39,685 nt of DNA from Gammaproteobacteria bacterium (GTDB taxonomy: Bacteria; Pseudomonadota; Gammaproteobacteria; Steroidobacterales; GCA-2729495), in assembly GCA_013001905.1 (NCBI GenBank), contig JABDLC010000014.1:2501-42185 (forward strand). The letters are read 5' to 3'. A model generated the notes under the pieces. The model had not been told where the DNA came from and made no database searches. It was given only the letters and a program-made list of their open reading frames with translations. Numbering within the stretch: position 1 is the stretch's first letter; every line of letters starts with the position of its first letter. This document shows positions 25,813 through 34,110 of this stretch, one piece after another. The translations under genes and the position numbers were made by a program.

Positions 25813-26217
25813 TCAGGCGGCAGGCCGCGAGACCTGCTCGGCAATCGCGCCCAGCAATTCGTCACGGGTAAAAGGTTTGGTCAGGTATTGCTCCGAACCC
25901 ACCACCCGGCCTCTCGCACGATCAAACAAACCGTCCTTGCTCGACAGCATGATCACGGGGGTGTTGCGGAAATGTTCGTTGTGTTTGATGAGCGAACAGG
26001 TCTGATAGCCGTCCAGACGCGGCATCATAATGTCGACAAAAATGACATCGGGTTTGTGATCCGCAATTTTCGACAGCGCGTCAAAACCGTCTGTCGCGGT
26101 AAAAACTTTGCAGCCCTCTTTCGCCAACAGGGTTTCAGCTGTGCGACGAATGGTCTTGCTATCGTCGATCACAAGAATCTTGAGCCCCTGCAGGTCAGGT
26201 GCCGAATCGTCTGTCAC
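25813..26217 (-). CDS. pilG: Twitching response regulator PilG
   Basis: CheY-like receiver of 134 residues: LKILVIDDSKTIRRTAETLL (D18, D19), phospho-acceptor D62 (FVDIMMPRLDG), LSSKDG and K114 (YLTKPF). PilG promotes pilus extension and cAMP signalling in P. aeruginosa. GTG at 26215-26217 is chosen because GGAGG (26227-26223 on the minus strand) stands 5 nt before it. The frame is open to an upstream ATG at 26256, but that would bury this ribosome site. It is the first gene of pilGHIJ-chpA-chpC and divergent from gshB. Confidence 0.94.
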   Translation of the reverse strand: MTDDSAPDLQGLKILVIDDSKTIRRTAETLLAKEGCKVFTATDGFDALSKIADHKPDVIFVDIMMPRLDGYQTCSLIKHNEHFRNTPVIMLSSKDGLFDRARGRVVGSEQYLTKPFTRDELLGAIAEQVSRPAA

Positions 26218-26320
26218 GCGCGCCTCCGTGTGCGTGCAGGGCTTGCCACCGTGCACACTTGTTTACATAACAGCTGTTGCGCGTCCACCGGCACGCCGTC
26301 CGCTTCCCCAGCGAACCCCG

Positions 26321-26354
26321 TCGACAACCCGCAACAACGGGTCGATAATACCCG
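26321..26354 (+). promoter_or_regulatory. Sigma-70 promoter of gshB, with palindrome over the -10
   Basis: TCGACA (26321-26326), 17 bp, GATAAT (26344-26349). Start expected near 26356, leaving a leader of about 70 nt. The -10 sits inside the inverted repeat CGGGT-CGATAAT-ACCCG (26338-26354), which could be an operator. Confidence 0.6.
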
Positions 26355-26426
26355 CGAAGGCCTGATATTTCAGCACTTCTGGGGCAGAATAGCCGGATTC
26401 TAGACCCCTACCCGGAGTTAAGGTCA

Positions 26427-27395
26427 ATGAGCGCAATTCGGACCGGCATTGTCATGGATCCCATCGCCGGCATCGTCCCGGCCAAGGACAGCACGCTTGC
26501 CATGGCGCTTGAAGCGCAGGCCCGCGGGCATGAGCTGGTGTGTCTCGAAATGCCCGACCTGCATATCGTTGAGAGCGAGGCTCGCGGTCGCGGCAAACCG
26601 TTGACGGTCCGCGATGACCTGCAGGACTGGTTCAGCCTGGGCGAAGCGGAGGACATGCCACTCAGCGATCTCGACGTGATCCTGATGCGCAAAGACCCGC
26701 CCTTCGACATGGAATACATCTACGCGACGTACATACTGGAGCGGGCGGAACTGGCAGGCACGCTGGTCGTCAACCGCCCGGCGGCGCTGCGCGATATCAA
26801 CGAAAAAGCATTCACCGCATGGTTCCCGGAGTGCGCCCCCAGCACGATCATCACCCGCAACATGCAGGAACTGCGTGACTTCCGCGACCGCCACGGACGG
26901 ATTGTTCTGAAACCCCTGGACGGCATGGGCGGACAGGGTATTTTTGTTGTAAATCAAGGTGATAACAACGCCAACGTCATCTTTGAAACGCTGACGCAAG
27001 ACGGCACCGCCTTTGCCATGGCGCAAACCTTTATTCCGGAGATCACTGCCGGCGATAAACGCATCATTCTCGTCAACGGCGCGACACCCGATTATGCACT
27101 GGCGCGGGTACCCGATGCCGGCGACAACCGCGGCAATCTGGTGATGGGCGCCACAGGCACACTGCACGAACTCACGGATCATGATCGCTGGATCTGTGAA
27201 CAGGTCGGTCCGGAACTGGTCAGCCGCGGCGTCATGTTTGCCGGCCTGGACGTGATCGGCGACTACCTGACCGAGGTCAACGTCACCAGCCCCACCGGCA
27301 TTCGCGAAATTCACAAGCTGGCGGGTGTGAATCTCGCGGCGACTCTGATGGACGCCATTGAGCAGGAAGTCTCCGCACGCCGCGACGCCGCATGA
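26427..27395 (+). CDS. gshB: Glutathione synthetase
   Basis: ATP-grasp ligase adding glycine to gamma-glutamylcysteine. The 322-residue protein has the GshB landmarks: GIVMDPIAGIVPAKDSTLAM at the N-terminus, LMRKDPPFDMEYIYATY, NRPAALRDINEKAFTAWFP, VLKPLDGMGGQGIF (ATP-grasp phosphate loop), EITAGDKRIILVNG and LTEVNVTSPTGIREI (metal site). The ATG follows AAGG with short spacing and a good promoter 70 nt upstream. Position next to pilG and upstream of tonB and yqgE follows P. aeruginosa, except for the inserted GNAT gene. Confidence 0.96.
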   Translation: MSAIRTGIVMDPIAGIVPAKDSTLAMALEAQARGHELVCLEMPDLHIVESEARGRGKPLTVRDDLQDWFSLGEAEDMPLSDLDVILMRKDPPFDMEYIYATYILERAELAGTLVVNRPAALRDINEKAFTAWFPECAPSTIITRNMQELRDFRDRHGRIVLKPLDGMGGQGIFVVNQGDNNANVIFETLTQDGTAFAMAQTFIPEITAGDKRIILVNGATPDYALARVPDAGDNRGNLVMGATGTLHELTDHDRWICEQVGPELVSRGVMFAGLDVIGDYLTEVNVTSPTGIREIHKLAGVNLAATLMDAIEQEVSARRDAA

Positions 27396-27408
27396 AACGC
27401 TCCTGCTA

Positions 27409-27915
27409 ATGACGAATATGCAGATCCGGCCGCAGCGGCGACCAGATGACCTCGCCCCGATCGAAGCCATGGTGGCCCGCGCCTTCGCAGAACATGGCGG
27501 CACTGATGCATTTCGTGAGTTTCGCGCCACGCGCAACGATGTCATCTCGCTGGTTGCGGAAGCCGATGGCCGGATCATCGGCAATGTCTTGTTCAGCCCG
27601 GTCGAATTGCTCAGCCCGACAGGGTCCGTGCAGGGCCTCGGACTCGGGCAATTGTCCGTCGATCCGGCTTACCAGAATCGCGGTGTCGGCACTGCACTGG
27701 GTGAGGCAGGCATCGCAGCCCTCCGCGAACGGCGCTGCCCATTCAGCATCGTAATCGGCCACGCCGCATACTACCCGCGGTTCGGCTACGAACGCGGTGA
27801 TGTGCACGGAATCGAGTGCCAGTGGGACGGAATTCCGCCCGAAACTTTCATGGTGTTATTTCCCTGCGGCAAACAGCCCGGACTCACCGGCAAGGCAGTC
27901 TTCCACGGACTATAA
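27409..27915 (+). CDS. GNAT-family N-acetyltransferase (YhbS-like)
   Basis: 168 residues with a GNAT fold. The N-terminus reads MTNMQIRPQRRPDDLAPIEAMV, the middle strand VAEADGRIIGNVLFSPV, and the acetyl-CoA loop LGQLSVDPAYQNRGVGTALG has the Q/RxxGxG/A pattern. YYPRFGYERG follows. Its closest type is YhbS, a small-molecule or ribosome-linked acetyltransferase group of unknown substrate. It begins 13 nt after gshB, so co-expression is likely. ATG 27409 and ATG 27418 are both possible. In P. aeruginosa this position between gshB and tonB3 is not occupied, so this is a local insertion. Confidence 0.85.
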   Translation: MTNMQIRPQRRPDDLAPIEAMVARAFAEHGGTDAFREFRATRNDVISLVAEADGRIIGNVLFSPVELLSPTGSVQGLGLGQLSVDPAYQNRGVGTALGEAGIAALRERRCPFSIVIGHAAYYPRFGYERGDVHGIECQWDGIPPETFMVLFPCGKQPGLTGKAVFHGL

Positions 27916-27916
27916 T
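27911..27916 (+). promoter_or_regulatory. TATAAT box over the stop codon of the GNAT gene, before tonB
   Basis: A consensus -10 TATAAT overlaps the TAA stop of the upstream gene, 40 nt before the tonB ATG. No clear -35 was found at 16-18 bp, so promoter activity is uncertain. Confidence 0.3.
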
Positions 27917-27956
27917 GGGCCGTGCAGGTGAATGCCGACGGGAACGCGCTGCCGTT

Positions 27957-28838
27957 ATGGACGACCGAGTTATGGATAACACGGGACGCAACGATCAACT
28001 CAACACAATGCTGTTTGTGGCGGCACTGTTTCACGGCGTGTTAATCCTCGGCATTACTTTCACCGACGGCACGCCCTTCAGTTCAGCGCAACCGGCGACG
28101 TCGATGGAAGTGGTACTGCTGGCCCGCGAGTTTGAAGAATCCCCCGATAACCCGGATGCCGAATACCTGGCGCAACAAAACCTGGCCGGCGCCGGCAACA
28201 CGCTTGAAGACCGTGGCCTGCAAGTCGCCTACGGGCAAAATGCGGTACCAGTCGCGCCGGGGCCCGAGCAGGACGGCAGTGAACAGCCGCGGCAGCGTGA
28301 CGAAGACAGTGCCAGCCAGATGCTCTATTCCCGGTCGGCCGATGCACCGACACTCAGTGAAGACAGCCGCGAATCAAGCGTTGACGAGCAGCAACAAACG
28401 GGCTTGGCGGGCGACTCCAACAGCGTTGAAATTCTCGCCACGCCGGCCACACAAACGCTCATGCAGGGTGCGCAGCCACGCCAGCTGATCGTGTCGGCGA
28501 ACACACGGGAATCGCGCATTGCGACCTATCTGGACAGCTGGAAGCGGCGCATCGAGCGTGTAGGCACAATGAATTTTCCGCGCGCCGCACTGATCGACGG
28601 CAGTCAGCGTAATCCGGTGCTCGAGGTCAGCATCGCAGCGGACGGCCGGCTCGATCAGGCGCTGATACTTACCAGCTCGGGCAATCGCGAACTCGACATG
28701 GCGGCCGTCGAAATCCTGCGCCTGGCATCACCGTTCGACCCGTTCCCCGAATACTTGCGTAACGACTACGACGCCCTCAAGTTCTCGTATGAGTGGCGAT
28801 TCCGCGCCGGCACCGTAGGGAGGATGCAGTTGCCCTAA
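27957..28838 (+). CDS. TonB-family energy transducer (TonB3-like)
   Basis: 293 residues with an N-terminal membrane anchor (LNTMLFVAALFHGVLILGIT, residues about 15-34, including the typical SHxxx-like AALFHG). A long polar periplasmic linker without the usual proline-lysine repeats follows. The C-terminal TonB domain reads YLDSWKRRIERVGTMNFP, PVLEVSIAADGRLDQALILTSSGNRELDMAAVEILRLASPF. The gene between gshB and yqgE in P. aeruginosa is tonB3, needed for twitching motility and pilus assembly. Position and architecture fit that protein. ATG 27957 is used; ATG 27972 is an in-frame alternative. Confidence 0.85.
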   Translation: MDDRVMDNTGRNDQLNTMLFVAALFHGVLILGITFTDGTPFSSAQPATSMEVVLLAREFEESPDNPDAEYLAQQNLAGAGNTLEDRGLQVAYGQNAVPVAPGPEQDGSEQPRQRDEDSASQMLYSRSADAPTLSEDSRESSVDEQQQTGLAGDSNSVEILATPATQTLMQGAQPRQLIVSANTRESRIATYLDSWKRRIERVGTMNFPRAALIDGSQRNPVLEVSIAADGRLDQALILTSSGNRELDMAAVEILRLASPFDPFPEYLRNDYDALKFSYEWRFRAGTVGRMQLP

Positions 28839-28889
28839 CGCCGCACCGGAATGAACTCGCATAAGGTATCGTTGTCTCAGGGAGTAGCC

Positions 28890-29456
28890 ATGACAGAAAC
28901 GACACAAACATTCGCCGGACAGTTGCTGGTCGCCATGCCGCATATGGCCGATCCGAATTTTGATCATTCGGTTACCTACATTTGCGAGCATTCCGAACAC
29001 GGCGCACTTGGCATCACGATCAACCGGCCGCTGGATATTGATCTCGGTGAGGTCCTTGACCAGCTCTCACTCGACAGCGAAGCGTATGAACTGATGTCAC
29101 AACCGGTCTTGCGCGGCGGTCCTGTGCAGGTCGAGCGCGGCTTCGTGATTCATGAGACTGACCACGACTGGGAAGGCACGACCGAGGTCGGCCAGTCGAT
29201 ATTCGTCACCACGTCGCAGGATATCCTCAGCGACGTTGCACGCGGCAAAGGTCCGGACCGGTTGCTGATGGCCCTCGGCTACGCCGGCTGGGGCGCCGGG
29301 CAACTCGAAGAAGAGATTCGCCAAAATGCGTGGCTGACAGTACCCGCATCACGCGAACTCGTTTTTGAGACACCGGTGGAACAGCGCTGGCGAGCGGCGG
29401 CGGCGTCGATTGGAATTGAGCCATCAAGCCTGATTCTGCAACCCGGCAGCGCCTGA
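28890..29456 (+). CDS. yqgE: UPF0301/YqgE (AlgH) family protein
   Basis: 188-residue cytoplasmic protein of the DUF179 family with GQLLVAMPHMADPNFDHSV at the N-terminus, YICEHSEHGALGITINRP, VLRGGPVQVERGFVIH, and LLMALGYAGWGAGQLEEEI. The biochemical function is not settled; AlgH was named for an effect on alginate in Pseudomonas. ATG 28890 has GGGAG upstream at good spacing. It precedes ruvX in the order conserved across Gammaproteobacteria. Confidence 0.95.
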   Translation: MTETTQTFAGQLLVAMPHMADPNFDHSVTYICEHSEHGALGITINRPLDIDLGEVLDQLSLDSEAYELMSQPVLRGGPVQVERGFVIHETDHDWEGTTEVGQSIFVTTSQDILSDVARGKGPDRLLMALGYAGWGAGQLEEEIRQNAWLTVPASRELVFETPVEQRWRAAAASIGIEPSSLILQPGSA

Positions 29457-29501
29457 CGATTGCCCCTCTCTACTCCGGCCCTCTGACTCTGGCTGCCCAC
29501 C

Positions 29502-29960
29502 TTGCCTGCTGACGCACCCAAACCGCCAGCCAGCATACTGGCGCTGGATTTCGGGCTGCGGCGCATCGGCATTGCCAGCGCGAGCGCACTGAGCGGCACC
29601 GCGTCGCCACTCACCACCATCAGCGCACGGGACGGCGAACCGGACTGGGCGGCGCTTGACGCGCTGGTAGCGGAATGGCGCCCGGATTTGCTGGTGCTCG
29701 GCCTCCCGCGCAACATCGACGGCAGCGAATCTGATATGAGCCGTCGCGTGCGGGCGTTTGCGGCGTTGCTTGGTGAGCGTTACGGCATCGTTATCAGTCT
29801 GACCGATGAAAGGTATACTTCGCGGGAAGCGGAAGCCATTCTGAAGGAACAACGGCAGAGCGGCGCCCGCAACCGACGCATCAAGAAAGAAGATGTCGAC
29901 AGCATGGCCGCGACACTGATCGCAGAGAGCTGGCTGCAGGCAAATAAGAATCAGCCCTGA
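29502..29960 (+). CDS. ruvX: Holliday junction resolvase-like YqgF / RuvX
   Basis: RNase H-fold nuclease of 152 residues, linked to 16S rRNA 5' end maturation (YqgF) and to Holliday junction resolution. The fold motifs are ILALDFGLRRIGIASASALSG (first acidic D), LLVLGLPRNIDGSESDMSRRV, and ISLTDERYTSREAEAIL with the later DVDSMAATLIAESWL (catalytic D). The start is TTG 29502, because no ATG or GTG precedes the first conserved strand. It lies 45 nt after yqgE and 9 nt before pyrB. Confidence 0.94.
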   Translation: MPADAPKPPASILALDFGLRRIGIASASALSGTASPLTTISARDGEPDWAALDALVAEWRPDLLVLGLPRNIDGSESDMSRRVRAFAALLGERYGIVISLTDERYTSREAEAILKEQRQSGARNRRIKKEDVDSMAATLIAESWLQANKNQP

Positions 29961-29969
29961 CGGGGATCT

Positions 29970-30944
29970 ATGAGCAACACCGATAACCGTACCGCGCAGG
30001 TGGACGAGACGGGCAAACTGCGCCACCTGCTGCGCCTTGACGGCCTGAGCCGCGAGTTTATTACCGCGTTGCTGGACCGGGCTGAGAGCTTTCAGACCCG
30101 GGTCGGTGAACCGCCGGCCCGTGACGACGCGCTGAAAGGCCGCACCGTCGCCAACCTGTTTTTCGAGCCCAGCACCCGCACCCGGGCATCCTTTGAATTG
30201 GCAGCCAAGCGCCTGAGCGCTGACGTTCTCAATCTGGACGTCAACATGTCATCCCGCACCAAGGGCGAGAGTCTGCTCGATACGATTTACACACTGCAGG
30301 CGATGCAGGTCGATATTTTTGTCGTACGCGATGCCAGCGCCGGCATCCCTGCCTACATCACGCAGAATGCCGAGCCACATGTCAGCGTGCTGAATGCCGG
30401 CGAGTCCGATATTTCCCATCCGACACAGGGCCTGCTGGACCTGATGACAATTCGTGAAGCGAAAGGCACGCTCGACGGACTTACAGTTACGGTGATCGGT
30501 GATATCGCGCATTCGCGTGTCGCGCGCTCGATCTCTGAAGGTCTGCGCATCATGGGCAACAACGAACTGCGGCTGGTCTCACCAACTGGCCTGAACGGCG
30601 ACAGCGAATTGTATCCGGGCGCACAGCTGACGAGTGATCTGGACGGTGCCATCGAAGGTGCTGATGTGGTCATGGCGCTGCGCATCCAGAAAGAACGGAT
30701 AAAAGAGAAATCCAGCCTGATGACCAGTATGGAATATCACCAGCAATTCGGACTGACAGAGGAGCGCCTGGCGCTCGCGAAACCGGATGCGATTGTTATG
30801 CACCCGGGGCCTATGAATCGCGATGTGGAAATTTCAGGCCCGGTCGCTGATGGCCCGCAATCCGTCGTCACGCAGCAGGTGCATAACGGTGTCGCAGTCC
30901 GCATGGCTGTGCTGGCAGCTGTCAACGAAGCGCGGTCAACATGA
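29970..30944 (+). CDS. pyrB: Aspartate carbamoyltransferase catalytic chain
   Basis: First committed step of pyrimidine synthesis, 324 residues. It carries the carbamoyl-phosphate loop FFEPSTRTRASFELAAKRL, NMSSRTKGESLLDTIYTLQ, ISHPTQGLLDLMTIREAKG, IGDIAHSRVARSISEGL, MALRIQKERIKEK and the HPGPMNRDVEI loop. In Pseudomonas a pyrR lies between ruvX and pyrB and an inactive pyrC' follows; both are absent here. The stop overlaps the next gene by 4 nt (ATGA). Confidence 0.96.
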   Translation: MSNTDNRTAQVDETGKLRHLLRLDGLSREFITALLDRAESFQTRVGEPPARDDALKGRTVANLFFEPSTRTRASFELAAKRLSADVLNLDVNMSSRTKGESLLDTIYTLQAMQVDIFVVRDASAGIPAYITQNAEPHVSVLNAGESDISHPTQGLLDLMTIREAKGTLDGLTVTVIGDIAHSRVARSISEGLRIMGNNELRLVSPTGLNGDSELYPGAQLTSDLDGAIEGADVVMALRIQKERIKEKSSLMTSMEYHQQFGLTEERLALAKPDAIVMHPGPMNRDVEISGPVADGPQSVVTQQVHNGVAVRMAVLAAVNEARST

Positions 30945-31834
30945 GCCCGGCAGACAAGCCTCACCGCGGCACGATTCACATTGAAGACGCCGCTGTTATC
31001 GATCAGGTGGCGCACCCCGGCGAGCAGTTCGTCCTCAGTGTGCATGCGCCGGAATGTGCGCAGCACGCGACTGCGGGGAGCTTCGCGCATCTGCAATGCG
31101 ACCCCGACATCCCGATGCGGCGACCGATTTCGATCATGGGCGCGGACCCGGAAAGCGGCCAGGTCGATTTTCTCTACAAAATTGTCGGCCACGGACTGCG
31201 TTCGCTGGGGCACAAAAAAGCGGGCGACACGATCAGCGTGCTCGGGCCGATTGGCAACGGCTTTACGATTGATGACAACAAGCCGCGCAAGCTGATGGTG
31301 GGCGGCGGTGTCGGCGTCCCGCCCATGCTGTTCCTCGCGAATCAGCTGGCGCGCGCCGGTACGAACCTCGGCACGTCGTTAGTTCTGATGGGTTCCGAAG
31401 TGCCGTTTCCGTTCACGACCGTCGAGTCGCATGTCGGCGTCGGAGGCATCGCTACGGATGCGACGCACGCACTCGAATCGCTTGAGCAACAGCGTATCCC
31501 GTCACGACTCGCCAGCCTGCAAGGCTATGACGGCGTGCATAACGGCTATGTGACGGACCTGACGCGCGGCTGGCTCGCCTTCCTGAGCGACAGCGAGCGG
31601 GCCGAGACTCAAATGTTTGCCTGTGGCCCGGAGCCGATGCTGGAGGCCGCAGCGCAATTGGCGGCAGAGTTCAACGTGTCCTGTCAGTTGTGCCTGGAAG
31701 AGTACATGGCATGCGCGGTGGGCGGCTGCGCCGGCTGCACGGTGCCTGTGCATCTTGAGGACGGTGTGGCGATGAAGCGCGTGTGCGTGGACGGACCTGT
31801 ATTCGAGGCAAAGACGATCTACCCGTCGCCCTGA
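30941..31834 (+). CDS. Dihydroorotate dehydrogenase electron-transfer subunit (PyrK-like)
   Basis: 297-residue ferredoxin-reductase-fold flavoprotein with an FAD motif MRRPISIMG (about residues 59-67), an NAD-binding stretch KLMVGGGVGVPPMLFLANQL (118-137), CGPEPMLEAA, and a C-terminal [2Fe-2S] site C258, C263, C266, C282 (YMACAVGGCAGCTVPV ... CVDGPVF). This is the PyrK layout; PyrK passes electrons from class 1B PyrD to NAD. Its ATG overlaps pyrB by 4 nt, so a pyrimidine role is likely. No pyrD is in the window. Most Gammaproteobacteria use quinone-linked class 2 PyrD, so the partner is an open question. It could serve another oxidoreductase. Confidence 0.82.
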   Translation: MSPADKPHRGTIHIEDAAVIDQVAHPGEQFVLSVHAPECAQHATAGSFAHLQCDPDIPMRRPISIMGADPESGQVDFLYKIVGHGLRSLGHKKAGDTISVLGPIGNGFTIDDNKPRKLMVGGGVGVPPMLFLANQLARAGTNLGTSLVLMGSEVPFPFTTVESHVGVGGIATDATHALESLEQQRIPSRLASLQGYDGVHNGYVTDLTRGWLAFLSDSERAETQMFACGPEPMLEAAAQLAAEFNVSCQLCLEEYMACAVGGCAGCTVPVHLEDGVAMKRVCVDGPVFEAKTIYPSP

Positions 31835-31860
31835 CGCGCCGCCAGGGTTAACTCTTAACC
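31829..31860. terminator. Possible convergent termination region (pyrK-like / third PilT ATPase)
   Basis: CCCTG/CAGGG (31829-31833 and 31843-31847) and the tight palindrome GGTTAA-CTC-TTAACC (31846-31860) overlap the two convergent stop codons. Neither has a real U-tract, so intrinsic termination is only possible. Confidence 0.3.
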
Positions 31861-32910
31861 GAAGTGGATTGATGCCTCGAGATTCGCGCGTGAATCAGCG
31901 TTGGCGAGGGCTTCGTCCATACTGATACGACCCGACTTGTACAGCTCAAGCAACGCGGTGTCGAAGGTCTGCATGCCGGTCTCGGTGCTGTTGGCGAACG
32001 CTTCTTTCACTTCTGCGATATCACCCCGATTAATGAGTTCGGCCACGTGCGGCGTATTCAGCATGATTTCCACGGCCGCGACACGCTTGCCGTCAACGGT
32101 ACGGACGAGTCGCTGCGAAATGATCGCCCGCAGGTATTGCGACATATCCATGAAAATCTGACGGTGATGGTCCATCGGAAACATGTTGATGATCCGATCC
32201 AGAGCTTCCGGCGCGTTGTTCGCGTGCAGAGTCGAAATGACGAGATGACCCGTACCCGCCAGGCGCATTGACGCTTCCATGGCCTCACGGTCACGTATTT
32301 CACCGATCAGGATTACGTCTGGCGCTTCACGCATCGCGCTTTTCAGCGCCCGGTCGTAGGACTTCGTATCAATACCGACTTCACGCTGATTCACGATCGA
32401 ACGCCGGTTGGGATGCAAAAATTCGATCGGATCTTCGATCGTAATGATATGCGATGAGGTTTTCTCGTTGCGGTGGTTGATCATCCCGGCCAGCGTTGTG
32501 GACTTACCGCAACCAGTTGAACCGACCATCAGAATCAAACCGCGCTTGAACATGATCAGCTCTTTCATCAGCTGCGGCATCTGCAGATCATCCAGGCTCG
32601 GAATATCCGAACTGATGTAGCGCATCACCATGCCGATATTGCCACGCTGCTGAAAAATATTGACGCGGAAACGCCCGAGGCCCGGCTTGGAGATCGCGAA
32701 ATCAATCTCCATCTCACGGCTGAATTCTTCAAGCTGGTCTTCGTCCATCAGCTCCATTGCGGCCTGTTTGACCATCTTGGGGGTCAATTCCAGCTTATTG
32801 ACCGGCATGATTTTGCCGTCAATTTTGATCTTCACCGGTGCGTAGCAGGTGAAGAACAGGTCGGACGCATGCTTCTCGACCATCAGCTTGAAAAGGGGCT
32901 GTACATTCAC
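31855..32910 (-). CDS. PilT/PilU-family type IV pilus ATPase (third paralogue)
   Basis: 351-residue hexameric-type retraction ATPase. N-terminal PAS-like half: MNVQPLFKLMVEKHASDLFFTCYAPVKIKIDG. RecA half: Walker A GSTGCGKST (130-138, Cys in the loop where PilT and PilU have Ser), Asp box ITIEDPIEFLHP, Walker B VILIGEIRDREAM (E204) and His box GHLVISTLHANNA. It is closer by eye to PilU than to PilT and lacks the PilT AIRNLIRE motif. It ends in LANADSRANLEASIHFG. Its ATG overlaps the TGA of pilU by 4 nt (ATGA). P. aeruginosa has only pilT and pilU at this locus, so this is an extra retraction or accessory motor. Confidence 0.85.
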   Translation of the reverse strand: MNVQPLFKLMVEKHASDLFFTCYAPVKIKIDGKIMPVNKLELTPKMVKQAAMELMDEDQLEEFSREMEIDFAISKPGLGRFRVNIFQQRGNIGMVMRYISSDIPSLDDLQMPQLMKELIMFKRGLILMVGSTGCGKSTTLAGMINHRNEKTSSHIITIEDPIEFLHPNRRSIVNQREVGIDTKSYDRALKSAMREAPDVILIGEIRDREAMEASMRLAGTGHLVISTLHANNAPEALDRIINMFPMDHHRQIFMDMSQYLRAIISQRLVRTVDGKRVAAVEIMLNTPHVAELINRGDIAEVKEAFANSTETGMQTFDTALLELYKSGRISMDEALANADSRANLEASIHFG

Positions 32911-34064
32911 CGCAGCGTTGCTCCCTCTTCTTCAACCATCTCGAGGCCTTCATCGACGGCACTCGGGTCGGATTCGGCACGTTTGCTTTCCAGCTTAATG
33001 CGCAACCGTACTTCGTTCTTCGAGTCAGCGTTTTTGAGCGCGTCTTCGTAGCTGATGTGCCCGGCTTCGAACAGATCAAACAACGCCTGATCAAAAGTGT
33101 TCATGCCGATACGGTTCGACTTCTTCATCACTTCTTTCAACTCGGCAACCTCGCCCTTGAAGATGAGATCCTGAACCAGCGGCGAATGCAGCAGAATCTC
33201 TATCGCGGCGATGCGGCCGGTTCCGGTTTCCCGGGGTATCAGGCGCTGCGAGATGATGCTCTTGATGTTGAGCGACAGATCCATCAGCACCTGATCGCGC
33301 TTTTCTTCGGGGAAGAAGTTAATAATGCGGTCCAGCGCCTGGTTGGCATTATTGGCATGCAGCGTGGCGAGACAGAGGTGGCCCGTCTCCGCAAACTGAA
33401 TGCCGTATTCCATCGTTTCCCGATCCCGGATCTCACCGATCAGGATCACGTCCGGTGCCTGACGCAGCGTGTTTTTCAACGCAGCGCCCCACGAGTCGGT
33501 ATCCACACCCACTTCACGCTGAGTCACTACGCACTGATCATGCGGGTGCACGTACTCGACCGGGTCTTCAATGGTCATGATGTGCCCGCGCGAATTCGCA
33601 TTGCGATGCCCGATCATGGCGGCCAGCGTTGTGGACTTACCCGAACCGGTCGCACCCACCAGAATCACCAGACCGCGCTTGGTCATGACGATGTTTTTAA
33701 GGCCGGCAGGAAGATCCAGCTCTTCAATCGTGGGGATCTCGGTCACGATACGACGCAGCACCGCGCCGACCTGCCCCTGTTGCACGAACACGCTGACCCG
33801 GAAGCGGCCGATGCCCTGAGGATTAATGGCGAAGTTGCTTTCCTGAGTCGCGTCGAATTCCTTCGCCTGTTTGTCATTCATGATGGCGCGGACCAGTACC
33901 GAGCTCTGCTCGGGCGTCAGGCGCTGTTCAGCGGCACGATGCACCTCGCCATCGATTTTTATCGCGGGCGGAAAGCCTGCTGTAATGAACAAATCGGATC
34001 CGTTTTTGGCGACCAACTTTTTCAAGAGGGTCTGCATCATCCGTGTTGCCTGATCGCGCTCCAT
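32907..34064 (-). CDS. pilU: Type IV pilus retraction ATPase PilU
   Basis: 385 residues matching PilU along its length: KLVAKNGSDLFITAGFPPAIKIDGEV, GIGRFRVSVFVQQGQVGAVLRRI, Walker A GATGSGKST (137-145), IEDPVEYVHPHDQCVVTQREVG, Walker B VILIGEIRDRETM, and GHLCLATLHANNANQALDRIINFFP. The C-terminal part EVMKKSNRIGMNTFDQALFDL is also PilU-like. An acidic tail (PSAVDEGLEMVEEEG) extends the usual end. PilU assists PilT and depends on it. ATG 34064 has GGAG about 6 nt upstream. It lies 46 nt downstream of pilT. Confidence 0.93.
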   Translation of the reverse strand: MERDQATRMMQTLLKKLVAKNGSDLFITAGFPPAIKIDGEVHRAAEQRLTPEQSSVLVRAIMNDKQAKEFDATQESNFAINPQGIGRFRVSVFVQQGQVGAVLRRIVTEIPTIEELDLPAGLKNIVMTKRGLVILVGATGSGKSTTLAAMIGHRNANSRGHIMTIEDPVEYVHPHDQCVVTQREVGVDTDSWGAALKNTLRQAPDVILIGEIRDRETMEYGIQFAETGHLCLATLHANNANQALDRIINFFPEEKRDQVLMDLSLNIKSIISQRLIPRETGTGRIAAIEILLHSPLVQDLIFKGEVAELKEVMKKSNRIGMNTFDQALFDLFEAGHISYEDALKNADSKNEVRLRIKLESKRAESDPSAVDEGLEMVEEEGATLR

Positions 34065-34110
34065 GCCTTACTCCATATTCCCGGTTCAGTTAAGAACCAG
34101 AGCTATAACT

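Noticed and set aside
26424-27584. 386-codon open frame antisense to gshB
   Set aside because: It covers gshB and the start of the GNAT gene, both well supported; no motifs of its own.
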